Positions 1 to 5,515 of a DNA stretch of 5,515 bases are shown here, in pieces (the first letter of the stretch is position 1; each line of letters starts with the position of its first letter). The notes below the pieces were generated by a model, which saw only the letters and a program-made list of their open reading frames with translations, made no database searches and was not told the origin of the DNA. A program made the position numbers and the translations under genes. Origin of the DNA: Aquabacterium sp. (lineage in GTDB: Bacteria > Pseudomonadota > Gammaproteobacteria > Burkholderiales > Burkholderiaceae_C); NCBI GenBank assembly GCA_030654555.1, contig JAURXG010000503.1, forward strand, positions 1 to 5,515, in the 5' to 3' direction.

Positions 1-126
1 GACAACCGCGACAATTCACAGGATTCACGCTACTGGGGCTTCGTGCCCGACGAGAACATCGTCGGCCGTGCCTTCATGGTGTGGATGAACTTCGGCAACC
101 TGCGCCGCATCGGTCTGTTCGACTGA
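1..126 (+). CDS. lepB: Signal peptidase I, C-terminal end (partial)
   Basis: This is the last 41 codons of a type I signal peptidase, the inner-membrane serine protease that removes signal peptides from exported proteins on the periplasmic side. The fragment opens with DNRDNSQDSRYWGFVP, the conserved C-terminal box of the family (GDNRxxSxDSR), and ends with a short tail, RRIGLFD. The catalytic Ser and Lys and the membrane anchors lie upstream of the window and cannot be judged. The reading frame is open from base 1 and stops with TGA at 124-126. The next gene starts on the last base of that stop, which suggests translational coupling. A lepB gene in front of rnc is the standard proteobacterial arrangement and supports the call. 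Confidence 0.95.
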   Translation, partial: DNRDNSQDSRYWGFVPDENIVGRAFMVWMNFGNLRRIGLFD

Positions 127-530
127 TGCCGCTGTCCCTGCGGATGACCATGAGACCAGCCCGACGCTTCCAGCCTGTTGCGCGGCAGCACCCGCGCGGC
201 TTCACCTTGATCGGCCTGCTGGCCTGGGCCATCCTGGTGGGCATGGTCGGCTACCTGGCGGTGCGGGTGCTGCCCACGGTGACCGAGTTCTACACCATCC
301 AGAACGTGGTCGACCGCATCGCGGCGTCGCCGGCCAACACCGTGCCCGAGATCCGCGCGTCGTTCGACAAGCAGCGCCAGATCGACGCCACCATCAGTTC
401 GGTGCAGAGCAAGGAACTCGACATCACCAAGGAAAACGGCCGGGTGGTGATCAGCTTCGCCTACGAGAAAGAGATCGAACTCTTCGGACCGGTGTTCCTG
501 CTGATCAAGTACGCCGGGCACTCCAAGTGA
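126..530 (+). CDS. DUF4845 family single-span membrane protein
   Basis: A 134-residue protein of unknown function, recognised as DUF4845 from its position between lepB and rnc and its pattern: a basic N-terminus, one hydrophobic segment (about residues 26-46), then LPTVTEFYTI and a small soluble domain of about 85 residues. The basic N-terminus before the membrane span predicts the soluble domain outside the cytoplasm (positive-inside rule). I chose the ATG at 126 because it overlaps the lepB TGA by one base. In-frame ATGs at 144 and 150 are possible, while one at 81 lies well inside lepB and is unlikely. The sequence RGFTLIGLL at residues 24-32 resembles a type IV prepilin cleavage site, but has Gly where pilins have the conserved Glu at +5. 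No enzymatic motif is visible. The family is confident; the function is not known. Confidence 0.85.
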   Translation: MPLSLRMTMRPARRFQPVARQHPRGFTLIGLLAWAILVGMVGYLAVRVLPTVTEFYTIQNVVDRIAASPANTVPEIRASFDKQRQIDATISSVQSKELDITKENGRVVISFAYEKEIELFGPVFLLIKYAGHSK

Positions 531-543
531 GCCTGTGAACGAC

Positions 544-577
544 GTCGGGCACGGCCGATCTGGCCGCTTGGCCCGGC
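544..577 (+). promoter_or_regulatory. Possible nested hairpin in the rnc leader
   Basis: The 72-base gap between the DUF4845 gene and rnc can fold into a two-part stem. The outer arm pairs 544-550 with 571-577 (seven pairs, one of them G-U). The inner arm pairs CGGCC at 552-556 with GGCCG at 562-566 around the loop GATCT. One unpaired base on the left faces four on the right. In E. coli, RNase III controls its own synthesis by cutting a hairpin in the rnc leader, so a similar role is conceivable. In DNA this GC-rich, however, short stems arise easily by chance. No convincing promoter was seen in the gap. Confidence 0.3.
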
Positions 578-602
578 CCGCCGCTTGCCTCACACTTAGC
601 CC

Positions 603-1319
603 ATGGAACCCCGCCCCGATTCACGCCTCGAAGCGCTGCAAGCCCGACTGGGCCACCGCTTCACCGATGCGGCGCTGCTGCAGCGCGCGATTACCCACCG
701 CAGCTTCGGCGCCGACCACAACGAGCGGCTCGAGTTCCTCGGCGACGCGGTGCTCAACCTGGCCGTCTCCAGCCTGCTCTACGAGCGCTTTGCCGTCTCC
801 GACGAAGGCGACCTGACCCGCGTGCGGGCCCACCTGGTGCGCGAGGACAGCCTGCACCGCGCCGCGCTGGTGCTGGGCCTGCCCGAGGTGCTGCGCCTGT
901 CCGAGGGCGAGGCCCGCGGCGGCGGCGCGCAGCGGCCGTCGATCCTGGCCGATGCGGTGGAGGCGCTGATCGGCGCGATCTTCATCGACGCCGGCCTGCC
1001 GCCGGCCACGCAGCTGGTGCGCCAGCTGTTCGGCGAGCTGATCGCCAGCACCGAGACCGACAGCTGGAGCAAGGACGCCAAGACCGAACTGCAGGAATGG
1101 CTGCAGGCGCGCAAGCTGCCGGTGCCCAGCTACCGCATCGTCGCCACGCGCGGCCAGGCGCATGCGCAGACCTTCGACGTCGAATGCGCCGTGCCCGCGC
1201 TGGGCCTGGCCGAGCAGGGCGAGGGCAAGTCGCGCCGCACCGCCGAGCAGGAGGCCGCGCGCCGCATGCTGGGCCGCCTGAAGGCCAGCGACAAGCCCGG
1301 CAGCGCGCTGCGCTCGTGA
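603..1319 (+). CDS. rnc: Ribonuclease III
   Basis: A 238-residue RNase III, the endonuclease that cuts double-stranded RNA to process rRNA precursors and many mRNAs in the cytoplasm. Residues about 8-150 form the catalytic domain. The signature NERLEFLGD is at residues 40-48, and the metal-binding acids aligning with E. coli E38, E41, D45, E65, D114 and E117 are E41, E44, D48, E68, D117 and E120. Residues about 158-228 form the double-stranded RNA-binding domain, ending in a KSRRTAEQEAA helix. An in-frame TAG at 597-599, two codons upstream, rules out a longer N-terminus, so the ATG at 603 is the natural start. No Shine-Dalgarno sequence is apparent in front of it. Length and residues fit a fully active enzyme. 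It precedes era, as in E. coli. Confidence 0.98.
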   Translation: MEPRPDSRLEALQARLGHRFTDAALLQRAITHRSFGADHNERLEFLGDAVLNLAVSSLLYERFAVSDEGDLTRVRAHLVREDSLHRAALVLGLPEVLRLSEGEARGGGAQRPSILADAVEALIGAIFIDAGLPPATQLVRQLFGELIASTETDSWSKDAKTELQEWLQARKLPVPSYRIVATRGQAHAQTFDVECAVPALGLAEQGEGKSRRTAEQEAARRMLGRLKASDKPGSALRS

Positions 1320-1355
1320 GCCGGTCGCCACCGCCGTTTCCCCGATCCAAGATCC

Positions 1356-1388
1356 CAGGTGATGCCACCTGACCGGCCCGCAGGGCCG
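1356..1388 (+). promoter_or_regulatory. Two tandem perfect hairpins in the rnc-era gap
   Basis: The 86-base gap between rnc and era holds two adjacent perfect inverted repeats. CAGGTG (1356-1361) pairs with CACCTG (1366-1371) around a four-base loop, and CGGCCC (1374-1379) pairs with GGGCCG (1383-1388) around GCA, with two bases between the hairpins. Just upstream, GATCC occurs twice (1344-1348 and 1351-1355). No T-run follows, so this is not a classical intrinsic terminator. The stems end 17 bases before the era start and could influence era translation or mRNA processing. The structure is seen directly; any function is inferred. Confidence 0.35.
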
Positions 1389-1405
1389 CCCACCCGAGCT
1401 TCACC

Positions 1406-2350
1406 ATGAACCCCGAAGAAACCCAGCCGTCCCAGCCCCCCGTCGACCCGTTGGCGGGCGAGGGCCGCCGCTGCGGCCTGATCGCCATCGTCGGCCGGCC
1501 CAACGTCGGCAAGTCGACCCTGCTCAACGCGCTGGTGGGGCAGAAGATCAGCATCACCTCGCGCAAGGCGCAGACCACGCGCCACCGCATCACCGGCATC
1601 CGCACGCTGGGCGATACGCAGTTCGTCTTCGTCGACACGCCCGGCTTCCAGACCAAGGACATCCGCGGGCGCACCGCGCTCAACCGCAACTTGAACCGCA
1701 CCGTCACCTCGGTGCTGGGCGACGTGGACGTGGTGCTGTTCATGGTCGAGGCCGGCAAGTTCACGCTCGACGACGCCAAGGTGCTGGCGCTGCTGCCCAC
1801 CGACAAGCCGGCTTTCCTGGTGGCCAACAAGCTCGACACCATCACGCGCCGCACCGACGTGATGCCCTGGCTCAAGAGCATGCAGGAGCGCCACCCGTTC
1901 ACCGAATTCGTGCCGATGTCGGCCACCAAGCCCGGCGACGTGGAGCGGCTGTTCAAGATCGTCGAACCCTACCTGCCCGAGCAGCCGTGGATGTACGAGG
2001 AAGACGCGCTCACCGACCGCAGCGACAAGTTCATGGCGGCCGAGCTGATCCGCGAGAAGCTGTTCCGCCTGACCGGCGACGAACTGCCCTACAGCGCCAC
2101 CGTGGTGATCGACAAGTACGAGGAAGAGGGCAACCTGCGCCGCATCGCCGCCACCATCGTGGTCGAGCGCGACGCGCACAAGGGCATGGTCATCGGCGAG
2201 GGCGGCGAGCGCCTCAAGCGCATCGGCAGCGAGACCCGGCAAGAGCTGGAGAAGCTGACCGACAGCAAGGTGTTCCTGGAGCTGTGGGTGAAGGTGCGCT
2301 CGGGCTGGGCCGACAGCGAGGAACACCTGCGGTCCTACGGTTATGAATGA
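1406..2350 (+). CDS. era: GTPase Era, 30S ribosome assembly factor
   Basis: A 314-residue Era GTPase, which binds the 3' end of 16S rRNA and acts as a checkpoint in 30S subunit maturation. All GTPase motifs are visible: G1 GRPNVGKS at 30-37, G2 KAQTTR at 54-59, G3 DTPG at 77-80, G4 NKLD at 141-144 and G5 SA at 172-173. The C-terminal KH RNA-binding domain follows, with its glycine-rich loop VIGEGG at 262-267. A TGA in the same frame at 1370-1372 limits how far the N-terminus can reach, and the ATG at 1406 gives a polar leader of about 23 residues before the GTPase core, slightly longer than in E. coli. A weak GAG at 1396-1398 may serve as ribosome binding site. RNase III upstream acts in the same rRNA maturation process. 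Confidence 0.98.
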   Translation: MNPEETQPSQPPVDPLAGEGRRCGLIAIVGRPNVGKSTLLNALVGQKISITSRKAQTTRHRITGIRTLGDTQFVFVDTPGFQTKDIRGRTALNRNLNRTVTSVLGDVDVVLFMVEAGKFTLDDAKVLALLPTDKPAFLVANKLDTITRRTDVMPWLKSMQERHPFTEFVPMSATKPGDVERLFKIVEPYLPEQPWMYEEDALTDRSDKFMAAELIREKLFRLTGDELPYSATVVIDKYEEEGNLRRIAATIVVERDAHKGMVIGEGGERLKRIGSETRQELEKLTDSKVFLELWVKVRSGWADSEEHLRSYGYE

Positions 2351-2356
2351 GCCCCG

Positions 2357-3142
2357 ATGAGTCGTGCGGCGCCGCAGCCGGCATTCGTCCTGCATCAATG
2401 GGACTGGAGCGAGACCAGCCTGATCCTCGACCTGTTCACGCGTGAGCAGGGCCGCGTGGCGGCGGTGGCCAAGGGCGCCAAGCGGCCGTATTCGCAGCTG
2501 CGGCCGGTGCTGATGCCGTTCCAGCGCCTGCTGGTGGCCACCGTCCGGCCCAAGGGCGAGGAGGGCGCCGACATCCTGACGCTGCGCTCGGCCGAGTACG
2601 CCGGCGCCGGCGCCACGTTGCCGCCGGCGCGATTGATCACCGGCTTCTACCTCAACGAGCTGCTGATGAAGCTGCTGGCACGTGGCGATCCGCACGAGCA
2701 GCTCTTCGACGCCTACGCCGACACGCTGCACGCGCTGGCTGCGGCCGAGGATGAATCGCCGCTGCGGGCCTTCGAGCTGCTGCTGCTGCGCGAGACCGGC
2801 GTGCTGCCCGACCTGGGCCGCAGCACCACCACGCAGGCGCGGGTGCAGCCCGAGCGCCACTACCGGCTGCAGGGCGAAGCCGGGCTGGTGGCGGCCGCGG
2901 ACGACGAGCCGGCGCTGAGCGGCGCGCTGTGCCTGGCGCTGCAGGCCGCGCTGGATGCCAATCACCGCGAGGCCCTGCGCCACGCCTGCCAGGCGGCGTT
3001 GCCCGCGCTGAAAGGCCAGCTGCGCACGCTGCTTCACTATCATCTGGGCTCGCCGCCGTTGCGCACCCGCCAGATGATGCTGGACGTGCGCCGGCTGCTG
3101 GATGCGGCCCCGCCGCCTGCCGATCGCGCCCCGTCACCCTGA
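2357..3142 (+). CDS. recO: DNA repair protein RecO
   Basis: A 261-residue RecO, which works with RecR (and RecF) to load RecA onto single-stranded DNA covered by SSB during gap repair. The N-terminal OB-fold, about residues 8-85, carries the typical start FVLHQWDWSETSLILDLFTRE followed by GRVAAVAKGAKRPYS. The rest is the helical C-terminal domain, ending with the conserved stretch LLHYHLGSPPLRTRQMM near residues 226-242. The four-cysteine zinc site known from Deinococcus RecO is absent; only two cysteines are present and they do not form such a site. The gene is in the same frame as era and begins six bases after its stop, so the ATG at 2357 is the first possible start. The last dozen residues are a Pro/Ala-rich tail. 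Confidence 0.95.
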   Translation: MSRAAPQPAFVLHQWDWSETSLILDLFTREQGRVAAVAKGAKRPYSQLRPVLMPFQRLLVATVRPKGEEGADILTLRSAEYAGAGATLPPARLITGFYLNELLMKLLARGDPHEQLFDAYADTLHALAAAEDESPLRAFELLLLRETGVLPDLGRSTTTQARVQPERHYRLQGEAGLVAAADDEPALSGALCLALQAALDANHREALRHACQAALPALKGQLRTLLHYHLGSPPLRTRQMMLDVRRLLDAAPPPADRAPSP

Positions 3143-3152
3143 GCCTGCCACC

Positions 3153-3941
3153 ATGAACCCGCTGATCGCCCCCGAAGCCCACGCCCGCGGCCACCGCACG
3201 GCGCTGTCGGTCAACGTCAACAAGATCGCGCTGCTGCGCAATACGCGCCACCTCGGCATCCCCGACGTGGTGAAGCTCTCGCGCATCGCGCTGGAGGCCG
3301 GCGCCGAGGGCATCACGGTGCACCCGCGGCCCGACGCGCGCCACATCCGCCCGCAGGACGTGCACGACCTGGCCGCGCTGATGAAGCAGTGGCCCGAGGC
3401 CGAGTACAACATCGAGGGCAACCCCTTCCACAACCTGATGGGCTTCGTGCGCGAACTGCGGCCGCATCAGGTGACCCTGGTGCCCGACAGCGAAGACCAG
3501 TTCACCAGCGACCACGGCTGGCGCTTCCCGGACGATGCTGCGCGCCTGCAGCCGGTGATCGACGAAGCCCGCACGCTGGGCGTGCGCGTCAGCCTGTTCA
3601 TGGACCCGATCCCCGAGATGATGGCGGCCGCTCGCGCCGCGGGGGCCGACCGTGTGGAGCTCTACACCGAGGCCTACGCCAGCGCGCATGGCACGCCGGC
3701 GCAGGCCGAGGTGCTGGCGCGCTACACCGCCGCGGCCCAGGCAGCGCTGGCCGCGGGGCTGGAGCTCAACGCCGGCCACGACCTGAACCGCGACAACCTC
3801 ACCGACTTCCTGCGTGCCGTGCCCGGCGTGCTCGAGGTGTCGATCGGCCATGCGCTGATGGCCGATGCGCTGGAACTGGGCCTGGCCGAGACGGTGCGCG
3901 ACTACCAGCGCTGCATCCAGCGCGCCTTTGCGCCGATCTGA
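3153..3941 (+). CDS. pdxJ: Pyridoxine 5'-phosphate synthase
   Basis: A 262-residue PdxJ, which joins 1-deoxy-D-xylulose 5-phosphate with 3-amino-2-oxopropyl phosphate to make pyridoxine 5'-phosphate, the final ring-closing step of DXP-dependent vitamin B6 synthesis. Residues matching the E. coli active site are present: H57 and R59 in TVHPRPDARHI, E88 in NIEGNP, E169 in VELYTE and H209 in NAGHDLN. The N-terminal motif is NVNKIALLRNTR (residues 21-32) where E. coli has NIDHIATLRNAR, and HPRP, NIEG and TSDHGW are also unlike E. coli. From memory these match the PdxJ subtype of Bacteroidota and Xanthomonas. I chose the ATG at 3153, ten bases after recO; a start at 3102 would lie within recO and add 17 residues with no expected match. 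The gene overlaps acpS by one base. Confidence 0.96.
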   Translation: MNPLIAPEAHARGHRTALSVNVNKIALLRNTRHLGIPDVVKLSRIALEAGAEGITVHPRPDARHIRPQDVHDLAALMKQWPEAEYNIEGNPFHNLMGFVRELRPHQVTLVPDSEDQFTSDHGWRFPDDAARLQPVIDEARTLGVRVSLFMDPIPEMMAAARAAGADRVELYTEAYASAHGTPAQAEVLARYTAAAQAALAAGLELNAGHDLNRDNLTDFLRAVPGVLEVSIGHALMADALELGLAETVRDYQRCIQRAFAPI

Positions 3942-4342
3942 TGATTCACGGCATCGGCACCGACATCTGCGACATCCGCCGCCTGCGTGCCACGCTGGCG
4001 CGGCGTGGTGACCGTTTTGCCGAGAAGGTGCTGGGTCCCACCGAGTTGCAGGTGTTCCACGCCCGCCGCACCCGCGCCGAGGTGCGCGGCGTGGCCTACC
4101 TGGCCACCCGCTTCTCGGCCAAGGAGGCCTTTTCCAAGGCCATCGGCCTGGGCATGCGTTTGCCGATGACCTGGCGCGCCTGCGAGATCCTCAACCTGCC
4201 CAGTGGCGCCCCGGTGGTGCGCCTGAACGGTGCGCTGGCCGACTGGTTTGCCGCGCGGGGCCTGCGGGCCCATGTCACCCTGACCGACGAATCCGATTAC
4301 GCCGCCTCCTTCGTGGTGGTGGAGAAAGCCCCAACACCATGA
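3941..4342 (+). CDS. acpS: Holo-[acyl-carrier-protein] synthase
   Basis: A 133-residue AcpS-type phosphopantetheinyl transferase. It moves 4'-phosphopantetheine from coenzyme A to a serine of acyl carrier protein, which fatty-acid synthesis requires. The N-terminal GIGTDIC (residues 4-10) contains the metal-binding D8, and RFSAKEAFSKAIG (residues 57-69) contains E62 and K66, the family's other metal- and CoA-binding signature. Length is close to the roughly 126 residues of E. coli AcpS. The ATG at 3941 overlaps the pdxJ TGA by one base. With no Shine-Dalgarno sequence visible ahead of it, translation probably depends on ribosomes finishing pdxJ. The frame is open far upstream through pdxJ, but that part is a shadow. 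The pdxJ-acpS pairing is the same as in E. coli. Confidence 0.97.
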   Translation: MIHGIGTDICDIRRLRATLARRGDRFAEKVLGPTELQVFHARRTRAEVRGVAYLATRFSAKEAFSKAIGLGMRLPMTWRACEILNLPSGAPVVRLNGALADWFAARGLRAHVTLTDESDYAASFVVVEKAPTP

Positions 4343-5400
4343 CCCAAGACACGACCATCGGCCACGCCGCCGTGGTGCTCGACATCGCCGGCACCACGCT
4401 CAACGCCGACGACCGCCGCCGCCTGCAGCACCCGCTGACTGGCGGGCTGATCCTGTTCGCCCGCAACTGGGTCGACCGGGCGCAGCTCACCGCGCTGACC
4501 GCCGAGATCAAGGCCATCCGCCCCGACGTGCTGATCTGCGTCGACCATGAAGGCGGCCGGGTGCAACGCTTTCGCAACGACGGCTTCACCCACCTGCCGG
4601 CGATGCGCGCGCTGGGCGAGGCCTGGATGCGCGACGCACTGGCCGCCACCGATGCCGCCACCGCAGCGGGCTACGTGCTGGGTGCCGAACTGCGCGCCTG
4701 CGGCGTCGACCTGAGCTTCACGCCGGTGCTCGATCTGGACCACGGCGGCAGCAGCGTGATCGGCGACCGCGCCTTCCACCGCGATGCCCGCGTGGCGACG
4801 ATGCTGGCCAAGAGCCTGATGCACGGCCTGCTGCTGTCGGGTATGGCCAACTGCGGCAAGCACTTTCCCGGGCATGGCTACGTGAAGGCCGACAGCCACG
4901 TGGCGGTGCCGGTCGACAAGCGATCACTCAAGGCGATCCTGGCCGACGACGCCAAGCCCTACGAATGGCTGTCAACCAGCCTGGCCCGCGTGATGCCGGC
5001 GCATGTGATCTACCCGAAGGTCGATGCGATGCCGGCCGGCTTCTCCGAGCGCTGGCTGCGGCACATCCTGCGTGGCGACCTGGGCTTCCAGGGGGCGATC
5101 TTCAGCGACGACCTCAGCATGGAAGGCGCCAAGGTGGCCGGCAGCACACTGGACGGCGCACTGGCCGCACTGAACGCCGGCTGCGACCTGGTGCTGCTGT
5201 GCAACCAGTCGGTGGACGGCGGCGCAGCGGTCGACGCGCTGCTCGACGGCCTGCTGGCCGCGCACGCCGACGGCCGCTGGCGGCCCGATGGCGACAGCGA
5301 GGCGCGCCGGCTCGACCTGCTGCCGCTGAGCCCGCCGCTGCCCTGGGACGAGCTGATGCACCAGCCGGCCTACCAGCACGCGCTGGAAAAGCTGCCCTGA
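4339..5400 (+). CDS. nagZ: Beta-N-acetylhexosaminidase NagZ (glycoside hydrolase family 3)
   Basis: A 353-residue cytoplasmic NagZ, which removes N-acetylglucosamine from anhydro-muropeptides during peptidoglycan recycling. In some species its products control AmpC beta-lactamase induction. The protein is a single family 3 barrel with no signal peptide. Visible motifs are GLILFARN (37-43 region), VDHEGGRVQR (68-77), KHFPGHG (174-180), the flexible-loop dyad D185-S-H187, and IFSDDLSMEGA (254-264), where D257 is the expected nucleophile. The size is near the 341 residues of E. coli NagZ. The ATG at 4339 overlaps the end of acpS by four bases (ATGA), a typical coupling arrangement. A GGAG at 4321-4324 lies rather far upstream (14 bases) to be an ideal ribosome binding site. 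It is the last gene of the forward cluster. Confidence 0.97.
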   Translation: MTQDTTIGHAAVVLDIAGTTLNADDRRRLQHPLTGGLILFARNWVDRAQLTALTAEIKAIRPDVLICVDHEGGRVQRFRNDGFTHLPAMRALGEAWMRDALAATDAATAAGYVLGAELRACGVDLSFTPVLDLDHGGSSVIGDRAFHRDARVATMLAKSLMHGLLLSGMANCGKHFPGHGYVKADSHVAVPVDKRSLKAILADDAKPYEWLSTSLARVMPAHVIYPKVDAMPAGFSERWLRHILRGDLGFQGAIFSDDLSMEGAKVAGSTLDGALAALNAGCDLVLLCNQSVDGGAAVDALLDGLLAAHADGRWRPDGDSEARRLDLLPLSPPLPWDELMHQPAYQHALEKLP

Positions 5401-5433
5401 TGGGCGGCTGATAGGGGCTGGAAAGGCAGTCCT

Positions 5434-5466
5434 GGCGGGCCGCTGACCGGGGGCCGCGCGCCCGCC
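5434..5466. terminator. GC-rich inverted repeat after nagZ, possible terminator
   Basis: GGCGGGC at 5434-5440 is perfectly complementary to GCCCGCC at 5460-5466, leaving a 19-base GC-rich loop. It lies about 35 bases after the nagZ stop, between nagZ and an apparent gene end on the other strand, where a terminator serving both directions would be expected. No T-run follows on either strand, so it is not a textbook intrinsic terminator. The loop is long and several alternative foldings are possible. Confidence 0.25.
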
Positions 5467-5482
5467 GGCCGAAGCCCCGCGG
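5462..5482 (-). terminator. UUCG-capped hairpin on the minus strand
   Basis: Read on the minus strand, positions 5482 to 5462 can fold into a stem capped by a cUUCGg tetraloop (loop at 5473-5470). Three G-C pairs close the loop; a small internal loop follows, then CCGC (5482-5479) pairs with GCGG (5465-5462). It begins one base after the putative minus-strand stop codon, a normal place for a transcript-ending or 3'-stabilising hairpin. No U-run follows. It shares bases with the 5434-5466 repeat, so the two foldings exclude each other. Confidence 0.3.
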
Positions 5483-5483
5483 C

Positions 5484-5515
5484 TCAGGCCGTGCCGTAAC
5501 GCTGCTGCAGGTGTG
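5484..5515 (-). CDS. Possible C-terminal end of a convergent gene (partial)
   Basis: On the minus strand the frame ending with TGA (TCA at 5484-5486 on the plus strand) reads HLQQRYGTA then stop. It is open to the window edge, which gives only nine codons. The composition is plausible for a protein C-terminus, and a hairpin directly after the stop fits a gene end facing nagZ. Nine residues are too few to name a family, and such an open stretch can occur by chance. The product is unknown. Confidence 0.35.
   Translation of the reverse strand, partial: HLQQRYGTA

Noticed and set aside
81..125. Longer start for the DUF4845 protein at an ATG inside lepB
   Set aside because: It would overlap lepB by 46 bases. 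The ATG at 126 overlapping the stop codon is the more usual arrangement.
569..597. Possible sigma-70 promoter before rnc
   Set aside because: TTGGCC and ACACTT have roughly the right spacing but match the consensus poorly. The genes are closely packed and probably share upstream transcription.
535..816. Small plus-strand frame starting in the DUF4845-rnc gap
   Set aside because: It mostly overlaps rnc in another frame, has no recognisable motif, and its Ser/Ala/Pro/Thr content is typical of a shadow.
1130..3043. 637-residue open frame on the minus strand as a real gene
   Set aside because: It lies opposite two fully conserved genes, shows no known domain, and has the Gln/His/Arg/Ala-rich make-up of a shadow frame in GC-rich DNA.
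2357..3142. Zinc-binding site in RecO
   Set aside because: Only two cysteines, far apart and not in CxxC pairs. E. coli-type RecO proteins also lack the site, so this is not a defect.
2652..3851. 399-residue minus-strand open frame opposite recO and pdxJ
   Set aside because: Same reason: low-complexity Arg/Ala/Pro-rich stretches and no domain, while both plus-strand genes are clear.
3389..3940. Upstream extension of acpS in the same frame, within pdxJ
   Set aside because: Only the part from 3941 matches AcpS. The upstream part is an Arg/Ala/Gly-rich shadow of pdxJ.

Overview
The window is a compact, very GC-rich stretch of housekeeping genes, all read left to right except for a possible gene end at the far right. 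The order is lepB (end only) - DUF4845 gene - rnc - era - recO - pdxJ - acpS - nagZ. This is the lepB-rnc-era-recO-pdxJ-acpS cluster of proteobacteria in the form usual for Betaproteobacteria, which have a DUF4845 gene between lepB and rnc and nagZ after acpS. Gene order, protein style and base composition suggest the order Burkholderiales, perhaps near Comamonadaceae or the Leptothrix/Rubrivivax group. The family-level placement is inference.

Left part (1-1319): the last 41 codons of signal peptidase I, then a small single-span membrane protein whose start overlaps the lepB stop by one base, then a 72-base gap with a possible nested hairpin, then RNase III. Middle part (1320-3142): an 86-base gap holding two back-to-back perfect hairpins, then the GTPase Era and, six bases on, the recombination mediator RecO in the same frame. 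Right part (3143-5400): PdxJ (vitamin B6 synthesis), AcpS (activates acyl carrier protein) and NagZ (peptidoglycan recycling). The last three are tightly packed: 10 bases between recO and pdxJ, a 1-base overlap of pdxJ and acpS, and a 4-base overlap of acpS and nagZ. The end (5401-5515) is a GC-rich spacer with inverted repeats, followed by what looks like the last nine codons of a gene on the opposite strand.

The genes do not form one pathway. They link protein export (LepB), RNA processing and 30S ribosome assembly (RNase III, Era), DNA repair (RecO), cofactor and lipid synthesis (PdxJ, AcpS) and cell-wall turnover (NagZ), and are probably transcribed together as a growth-linked operon. All intact proteins keep their catalytic or binding motifs, and I see no frameshift, insertion sequence, CRISPR array, tRNA or rRNA.

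I found no convincing undescribed system. The points most worth a second look are the divergent PdxJ subtype, the prepilin-like N-terminus of the DUF4845 protein, and the structured leaders in front of rnc and era.
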